Below are positions 11,924 through 20,900 of a DNA stretch of 64,000 nt, piece by piece. The notes beneath the pieces were generated by a model. That model did no database searches, was not told where the DNA came from, and saw nothing but the letters and a program-made list of their open reading frames with translations. The stretch is taken from NCBI GenBank assembly GCA_017654935.2, contig CM065695.1, positions 38,149,169-38,213,168 of the forward strand. The letters are read 5' to 3'. Source of the stretch: Phymorhynchus buccinoides. Lineage: Eukaryota; Mollusca; Gastropoda; Neogastropoda; Raphitomidae. Each line of letters opens with the position of its first letter. Position 1 is the first letter of the stretch. A program made the translations under genes and the position numbers.

Positions 11924-14900
11924 TCCACATTCAGACTGTAAGGCCTAGTGCAAAGTGAGAGGAAAAATCCCCTGTACCCAGGTTCGAACTCGGGTTTACT
12001 TGACACAAGGCGAACGCGTTACCTCTGTGCCACTCTACACCTGGTTAAAGGAAGAAGTTCAAAAGAAGAAGAGTATCGGTTAAAATGAGAAAATTAATGG
12101 GGAAGTGCCTTCAGTCATTTTCCCCAAAGAAATACTAATCATAGATCTGAATGAGAATAACACTGATTGTGGTCACAATAGTCTAGACCATCCCCTAATT
12201 TGCATTCCAGATACATTATCTACTCCCTTAAAAAGTTACAGAACTAAGCTGCAGCCACCGTGGCTGGGTAAGTGGTTAGAATCACCAGCTTGTAATCCGA
12301 CAGGTTTGCAAGTGTGTGGGTTTGAATGCCGATCCGTTGGTGGTGGTCACGTGGTGTGTCCTTATGAAACTAAGACACTTTACTCCTACTTCCTCACTCC
12401 ACCCAACGTAAGTTGGGGAAGTCTTCCAGATAAGACTTTAAACAGAGGTCCTGTGTGCTAACGCATGGACAAGAACTTGCTCACACGTTAAACATAAAGC
12501 CCATTCCCTTATTCGATAGGATTAGGAGTAGGCCGTGTTGTGTGGGTGGGATAGATGACACGAATTCACATAGCATGCAATAAAATTTAAATAAAAATAA
12601 TACATTCTGTGCGCTAATAACGGTTATAGCAGTCTAACATTGAAAACTTTGGTCTTGGGGCAGGATAAACATCCCCAGTCAGAAGAAGAAGGAAAGTCAA
12701 CTGTAACTTTTTTGTTTGTTTTGTGTTCTCTCTTTCTGCAAAATGAGTGCCATATTGTGTGTGTGTGTGTGTGTGTGCGTGCGTGCGCACAGGCAGGCAC
12801 ATTTGTTTTCTTTGTTTATACCGTTTCTTTTATTGCTATATATACATGTAGTATTACTTTAATCCCCAATGCCCTTGGCTACAGATGGAGAGCTGGGCAG
12901 TGAAGAGGAGAACTCGGGGGAGGAGGAGGACCTGTCACTGTTAGCCGATGACACTGACACCGCTGCCGGCACCAGAGCTAAGAAAACGCAAAGCAAACGA
13001 AAACAAAAAAAGAATGACGGCCTAGCTCCCAGGTAACTTAAGGCTGCTTTACAATGATGCACCGGGTATCGAAAATTGATGAAAATTGTTCGAAAATTGA
13101 TGGGATAAACCATCCTGAGACAAGAAAAATCAATAGGACAATGTCCTGGCTCTTACAGAAATCAATATAGACAAACCGTGCCAGTGTTAAAAATTTAATC
13201 AGACGTTTGTCCTGACAGGGAGAACACAATAGGATATTTCCCATTTTAATAGGTCAATGTCCTATGACCGTGGCCTTGGGACATCACTGCTGAGCTTACT
13301 AGGTACTAGTCAGAATGATTGAAGGATTAATTAAAGCATAATTTTTTTTTTAGAATTGAATCGTATTAGAATAGTAGAAGTAGTTGTAACTAGGGAAAAA
13401 CAAGCCATGAACTGATGAAGCTTCTTCTTTTTTCAAGAATGGCACTTAAATGAATAGTCTGTTGGTATGTTCAAAATAATTTTAAGATGAAGAAACAGAT
13501 CTGGCAGTGTGAATCTTTGCATAGGGTAAATTGAAGCTGAAATTATTTTCCTTTATGAATAAATATTTAAAACTAATGACAACATTTTTAAAACCTAAAG
13601 TTGTGTTAACTTAGTCAGTGCATCTTAAATGGTGCAGAAAGCAATATGGCTGTTGGCATTCTTTTTTTGTGTACTGTGTGGTCTTTTCAAGTTAGAAAAC
13701 TGAGAAATTTCAACAAATGGCATTGCACTTCAACCTATTCTGATTGAGCAAGGATCATTTTCGTTTGGGGGGGGGGGGGCAGTGTTCACACTTCAAATTT
13801 TAATAAATTCAGAATACAATAATTAATGAAAACGAGTAAAGTCTGCAACAGCAGGTTTGACTAAATAACTTTGATCGTGTTTATACAGAAAAAGAAGAGG
13901 AGGCATCCGTTTAGAGGACGGAGAAGGAAAAGATGCGGAAGGAGCAACAGGCAACGCCAACGGCGATGCAGAGAACAAAGAATTGGCCCAGAAAATCAAA
14001 GAGGAGGAAGTGCAGAAGAAAGCGGAGAAAGAGAAGAAGAGGGCTGAAGACCTATGGTCCAGTTTTCTAACGGACGTCAAACCCAAACCCAAGGGAAAAC
14101 CTGCACCCGCTCAGGTAGGCAGTTGTCTTTTTGTATTACAGTGGAAACTCCCCTATTGTATAAGACCTTCAAAAATCATCCAAACTGAGGTCTTATAAGG
14201 GAGGGGTCTTGTAAGGGAGGTAATCTTATTACTTACAAAGAAGGGCAATGTCTCAGAGAAGTAGGTCTTATATGGGAGGGAGTCTTATAATGGGAGGTCT
14301 TATAAGGGAGGTTTCACTGTATTGTTGTTGTCTTACCCTGGCTTAAAGTCTCCAGGGATCATCCCAACAGCCGAAGCACTTGAACACTATGGTACAAATG
14401 CACTGGTCAACTAGGGATGAGAACATTACGTGTGACTGTTTTTGATTACCCCGCCACGTGGGCAGCCACATTCCGACTTCTGAGGATTTTAAACTGATGA
14501 TGTTATGCTAGGAGTAGGAACTTGTCATGGCTAAAGACAATCCCCGCATAACTATGCAGAACATAACAATATTTTGATGTAGCCTTGGTGTTCTAGCTTA
14601 TGTCAATTGGTCACAGCCTCATGCAAAGGTGAAGTCTTTTTGTATTAATCTATGAGCTAAGAATGAAATTAATAGATTATAAGTTATGCAATGAACATAC
14701 GTACATTATACTTTCACTCATAAGACATAGTTAAGTTTACTGTCTTGGTGTTCAAACTTCAACACAGATGAAAGCTTTGATCAGAAAGTAAGTGAACTTT
14801 TGGCCTTAAAAATAACTCTTTTTTTTCAATGTTATTAAATCGTGTTTGACAAGGAATACCTGATACTAGTGATAGAGAGTAGCAGTTGCTATTCCATTAA

Positions 14901-17900
14901 GAGTAACAGTGCTGAAATTATAAAAATTGTAATGCTAAAGCCTTCCTCTGTACATCTCCACTCTTTTGGGCCTAGAAATCTCCTGGGAAGTCAGAGTTAG
15001 GGGGAGGTTTCTAAGGTCAAATAATTCAGCAACTTGTTTCCCAAAGGTGTCTTTCCTTAGAAATGAGTTTGCATGGCTTTGACTTCAACTTTATATTGTA
15101 ACTTTTAAAGGGCAACTTTTCTCTCTAAATTTATTCTTGGCTAAACTCTTAATGTAATTTAAATATGCTTGTTTGCTAATCTGCTTTGATAGCCGAATGT
15201 CCATCTTTCTCAGTTTCTAATTGTCTAACAATTATCAGGATGCTTTTCATTTTGGGTGACACTGATGCTATTATATATTTTGCCTTCTTTCAGTCTGTGA
15301 GCAGCAGCAGTTGTGGTTCAAGCACAGCAGGTTTCGTGAAAACATCGTCATCATCATCACCATCATCGCCGTCGTCAAGCACAGCAGCGCCTAATCAAAG
15401 TAACAGCAGCACCAGTGGCAAAATCACCATCACCCAAGTGTTTGACTTTGCTGGAGAGGAGATCAAGTGAGTGTGAACACTGAGAAGGAATTGGGGCTAC
15501 CTTGTAGTTTGCATACCCCCGGTATGTTTACGTTTCTCAGTCTCTTCATCTTCTTCTGTGTTCCCAGGCCATACGGCCATAATGGGTAAAGTATGTATGT
15601 GTCCGGTTTTCAGTTTTCACTGGTCTCCCCGCTGCGTACAGCCGACACATTTCTGATTTCGAAGGAGCTCAAAGGAGAAACATTATTTGGGATGATCTTT
15701 TTTAGAAAAGAAGGCAGGAGAATGGGGCCAATAAGTCAGAAAGATTGTAGATGACAGAAAGCAAAGGGAAACGGCAGAGTCAAAGAGAGTGGAAGATTAG
15801 TAGAGAAAGTTTCAAGCAAAGAACTTCCAGAAGGTGGGGGAACTATTTTTACGAAATACCCCCGGTATCCACACAGGGAATTCTCAGTCTCAAATCTGGT
15901 TCGTTCAGTTTCATAAACAAAAACCCTAGGCTGATCCTAACCCTATCCCTTTCCCGAGAATGGCAGAATGTTGCTTCGCAGTGAAAAATTTAATTTTCAA
16001 TGCCAAAATTTGATGGGGGGGGGTCTTCTTCTTCTTCTTCTTCTGTCGCTCAGACTGTTTCCTGTCATATGAGCACAGATGCGTCATGCGTCTAAGAAAT
16101 AGTTAGGCCCTGCATGTCCGTCTTCGGCTGGAGAAAATCTTTGAAAGTGTTTTTGAAAAAAGGCATGAGAACAGACCCATAATGGTTATTAAAGCAGAAA
16201 GACCGTAGATGACAGTAATGAGTAAGCAAAGGGGAAAGGCAGAGTCAAAGATAGTAACAGATTAGAGGCAGTTACAAGCATGGAACTTCCAGAAGATGGG
16301 GGAACTATTTGTACGAAAGAGCCCCTGGTATCCCCATGGGGCCCCATGGGGGGGATGGAGGCATTAGGTATTAGGTACTTTATAGTCACAGAGGCGTCTG
16401 TGAAATTCGGGTTGCTCCCACCTGGAGAGCGCGTCGCAGCCAGAGGCGTGCCACCCTATTTTTTTTTGCATGCGATTTTTGTGTGACTGATGAGGAAGGA
16501 AAGGGGGGGGGGGGGGGGGGGGGAAATTTTGACCAAATGACAACTTTTTCATTGCCACTGGGTTTATCGTATGCTAAGTGCATGGGCACATGGGACCTCG
16601 GTTTATCGTCTCATCCGAATTACTCCATGTTCAGACCGTAATGCCTAGTGCAAAGTGAGAGGAAAAATCCCCTGTACCCAGGTTCGAACTCAGGTTTACT
16701 TGACATGAGGCGAACGCGCTACCTCTGTGCCACTCTAAACTAAGGTGTCTAAACTACAACTTTTCCGCCAGAGTTTGGTGTGATGATGGGGTGTATGAGT
16801 GTGTGGGAGGTTGTGGTACATGTGTGCATTTTTGTGTGCGACAGTATGAATGTGTATGTTTGTTTGTGTGTGTGTAAGTTTGTGAAAGAATCTGTGAGTA
16901 TTAAATATGTTTGTGTATGTTCATGTACACGTGTGTATGAGTTTCTCTGTCTGTGTGATTGCGTGCTGCTGTTTTTCAGTTCAGTGCCTTCCATTAAAAT
17001 CTGATTTCACATGAAATGTGGAGTTTATTACAATATGTAGGAAACTTACTTGTCTGTACGCAAATTAATTATGATTATATCCATGGGTGCTACTCTTTCA
17101 GTTTTACACTGATTTTCAGTATTTTAAATTTTACCAGAAAATGAACTTCTTGTTTTTTAATTCATCCCCAAAAAAATTGACCATAATTGATTTCAGGCGT
17201 TTGGAACTTTGTTCTCTCTTGGAAGTTTGCAAAGGCAATGTAATAATTTTGCTGCTTATCAGACTCAAACTGTCTATCATTTTAACTGTCTGTCTGTCTC
17301 GTTATCTCTCTCTTAAGTTGCCCCCCCCCTTGAATCGTCAGACAGGGCTTTGCCACCCTGCCGGGGCCATGGGTCCCTGGATCCCTGCCTTTCAGTGTTT
17401 TTTTCATTTTGGGGAGTTGCACCCATCTATATCTTGTGTTTCATAATGCATGCAGGGTGACCAAAGAAGTGTCAGCAGACTCCAAAGAAGCCAAAGAAGA
17501 GCTGAAGAAGCAGGAACAAATAGAGCAGCAGAAAGCGACGACGACGCCAACAGCAACAGCTTCATCATCATCATCATCGTCATCGTCGTTGCTGAATTTA
17601 GCCACCAACAGTAGAGGTCTCCCTATCGCTGACTCTGCATCTGCAGGGGCCGGTGTTCTGTAAGTACAGTGGAACCTCCCTTATAAGACCTTCAAAAATC
17701 ATCCAAAATTAAGTCCTATAAGGGAGGAGTCTTATAAGGGAGGTCATTTTAATACTTACAAAGAAGGGCAATGTCTCAGAGAAGTAGGTCTTATATGGGA
17801 GGGAGTCTTATAATGGGAGGTCTTATAAGGGAGGTTCCACTGTATAAGACTGAAGAACTATCAATACAGTGGAACCTCCCTCTTAAGATTCCCTTTAAAG

Positions 17901-20900
17901 GGGCACCCTGACGGATGAGTTTTTACAAGAAATACGTCGAGATCACCAGGAAAACACCCTTTACAGAGATCGCAACGCTCACTTTGCTCTGATTTCCTAG
18001 AAATCAAACCATCAAATCGGCGATTCCTCCTTGGCGGAGGTGTTGGAAGTCAGATTCTTTCAGTGGCCGCCTGAGTCAGACCAAATCGATACAAGCCTTT
18101 TTTATTTTTTTATTTTTGGGCTATTTTATAGTTTACCAAAAGGAATGTCGCTCACAACAAAGGAAATAGCTCTAATTTGTTTTTACTGCACTACACAGAA
18201 GAAAAAGCTTCAACCACTCCACCCACCCCGTCCAAAGTGGCTTCTCTCTCCGGCAACTCCGCCAAGGAGGAATCGCCATTTTGACGGTTTGATTTATAGG
18301 AAACCAGAGCAAAGTGAGCGTTCCAATCCTTGAAAAGGCTGTCTTTCTGGTGGCCTTGACGTGTTTCTTGCAAAAACTCATCCGTCAGGGTGTTCCTCTA
18401 AGATGTGACCCCCAAAAATGTCACCAATTTTTTTCCCCCCTTCATATCCGGACTACTGAGTGTCCACCTCCCTATTAACCCCTTGACTGCCAGAGAAAAT
18501 TAAAGAAAAAATCGGTAAAGGTCAAGATGTGCCACCCCCCCTACCTATCTCGGTGAATTGTATTTTTCCGTTATTGCCTTTCTTACCATACATAAAGCTG
18601 TATTTTAGGAACATTTTTAGCTAATAACCTTTTTGGAATACTAACCCTAACCCTAACCCTAGCCCTAACCCCAACCCTACCCCCCACCGTATAAGACGGA
18701 AAAACGCAACGAACCACAACTGTGACAAATCGCGGTGTACTGCAGTACATAGTGGGGGGTAGGGTTAGGTTTAGGGGTAGGGTTAGGGTTAGGGTTAGTA
18801 TTCCAAAAAGGTAATTAGCTACCTAAAATACAGCTTTATGTATGGTAAGAAAGGCAAAAACGGAAAAATACAATTAACCGAGAAATGCATGGGGGGTGGC
18901 ACATCTTGACCTTTACCAAAAAATCATTGGGCAAATCATGCCATGAAAAAGACAACTGATAGAGACAATCTGGCAAAATGGTCTGGGGATATTACTCTCT
19001 TGACTGTTAGAGCAAAAGCCAGCATATCAGGGTTATTCCTCTTCATCTGATGACATCAGTTGTTGGTGGCAGTCAAGGGGTTAAGATCACTTCCAAAAGT
19101 CTTAATAGGGGGGTGGACATACAGCAGTCCAGATATGAAGGGGGGGGGGGGGGGAAATCATTGAACATTTTGGGGGTCATATTTAAGAGGGAGTCTTAAT
19201 AGGGAGCTTCCATTATAATTTGATATGATGGGATTGCTGCATCAGACCAATAATGGACAAGAAGTTTTACTTATAACATTAGCATATTTTCTTTTTTTCT
19301 CACTTCATTTAGCCATTTCTTAAAAATGTGCAGAGGTAGATATAGAATGAAGGGAAAAAACGACACTCAGTCACACACTTCACTCTTTATAGTTTTAGAT
19401 TTACAGTCATGATAATACTTTCAGTGGTGTGTACCACAAGCGTGCGATCTTATAGTGTAAGTGCATGTGCAACTTGAAATGCATGATGTTTCTTATGTAC
19501 TCATCTAAAGACGTGAACTTTACGAATATAAAATTTTGAGTTTTGAATATTGTAAGTGTGTGTGTGCCTGTGTGTTTAAGTATAAATTGTACTTCATTGG
19601 AATTCATTGCAATTTCAATGTCCTCCGAAGTCGGAGTGAGGCTGCCCACGTGGCGGGGTAATCAAAAACGGTCCCTAGCTGGTGTATTTGTACCATAGTG
19701 TTCAAGTGCTTTGGCTGTTGGGATGATCCCTGGAGTCTTTAAGCCAGGGTACAACAAAACCACCATTAGTCATCGCTATTACCTGAAGGTGCCATTGCCA
19801 TCACATTTCAGAGGTGTTAAACGGCCAGCACCAGGAGCAGTGGGAGGAGGAGGAGGAGGAGGCTTAGGAAGTATCCTCAGCAAGATCGGCAAAAAACAGA
19901 AGATGGGAACCTTGGTAGGTCGCCTGTTCATTCTCGATTTCTTTTGATTGCTTGTTTGTTTGTTGGCTTTCTTAACCCTTTCACCTCCAAGGTCGCATTT
20001 TAGCACCACAGTGATTTAACACCTATGTCACTCAAAGGCATCAAACTGGGGTCTATTATCCAAATACCCTAGTGTCTTAGTTTTGAGAAGTAAGGATAGA
20101 CTTTATTTTATATATGTCACAGAAGAATCCACAATACTACAGATGGATTTTGTTCTATATCCAGGTAAATTTAATGGACCTTTTTGGTTGAAATATGGTT
20201 GGCAGTGAAAGGGTTAATATATGTGACCCAGCACCACGAAAGGGACATTAAGTGTCAAACGGACTATTCTGGGAAAATTATACATTTGAATACTTCAGAC
20301 AATTCTCTTTCTAATGATGCAAGAACCATTCTTGTATCATTTTTCGTTCCAGAGTTTTATGAGCATTTAAAGTTAGTAGGGTGAGCATCGGCCATTTTGA
20401 GAAAACTGTCTAAAGTCTAGTCTAGCTGAAGGAAATGCATTGACCTACTCGTTTTAAAACACTTATAAGACCATTTAGAGACCCTGTTAAAGAGTGTCCT
20501 TTATAGATATGAAAGATAAGATGTTAGAGAACACAAAAATACCCATAACTCAAATTTCACAACAAAAAGAGATTTTTGACTTTGCAAGCCTGTTGTGAGA
20601 AAGTAGCCCAGCGACTTAATGTCCCTTTCGTGGTTCTGGGTCACATATGTGTAATTTTGTTGAAAGTGATTCTGGCTTGGTTATTGAAACACTATGCCGA
20701 ATGACTTGTGTTGTCACATGGGGCGGGTTATGCTGTGACAAAGGGGGATTTCCAGCAGATTTTAATATAGTTTATGGTTATAAAAAATGGGTGAACGATT
20801 CTCTGTGTGTTTGAGAGAAAGAGATAGATGGGAAGGGAGGAGAAAGAAAGATTTTAGGCAACTCAGGGGAGGGGGGTTCTGTGTAACCAAGAAACTCCCC

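Larger units (their letters stand above)
17867..19215. mobile_element. Outer MITE of a nested insertion cluster
   Basis: CAGTGGAACCTCCCTCTTAAG at 17867 (after TA) pairs with a decayed end TTTAAGAGGGAGTCTTAATA...TTCCATTATA at 19185-19215. Inner arms also match: CATATCCGGACTACTGAGTG near 18445 and CAGCAGTCCAGATATGAAGG near 19122. Inside it sit a foldback element (17904-18392) and a TTAA MITE (18475-19084). Confidence 0.7.

Noticed and set aside
18640..18800. Telomere or chromosome end
   Set aside because: The repeats are short, head-to-head, inside an element with a target duplication, and repeated at 46923-47294.
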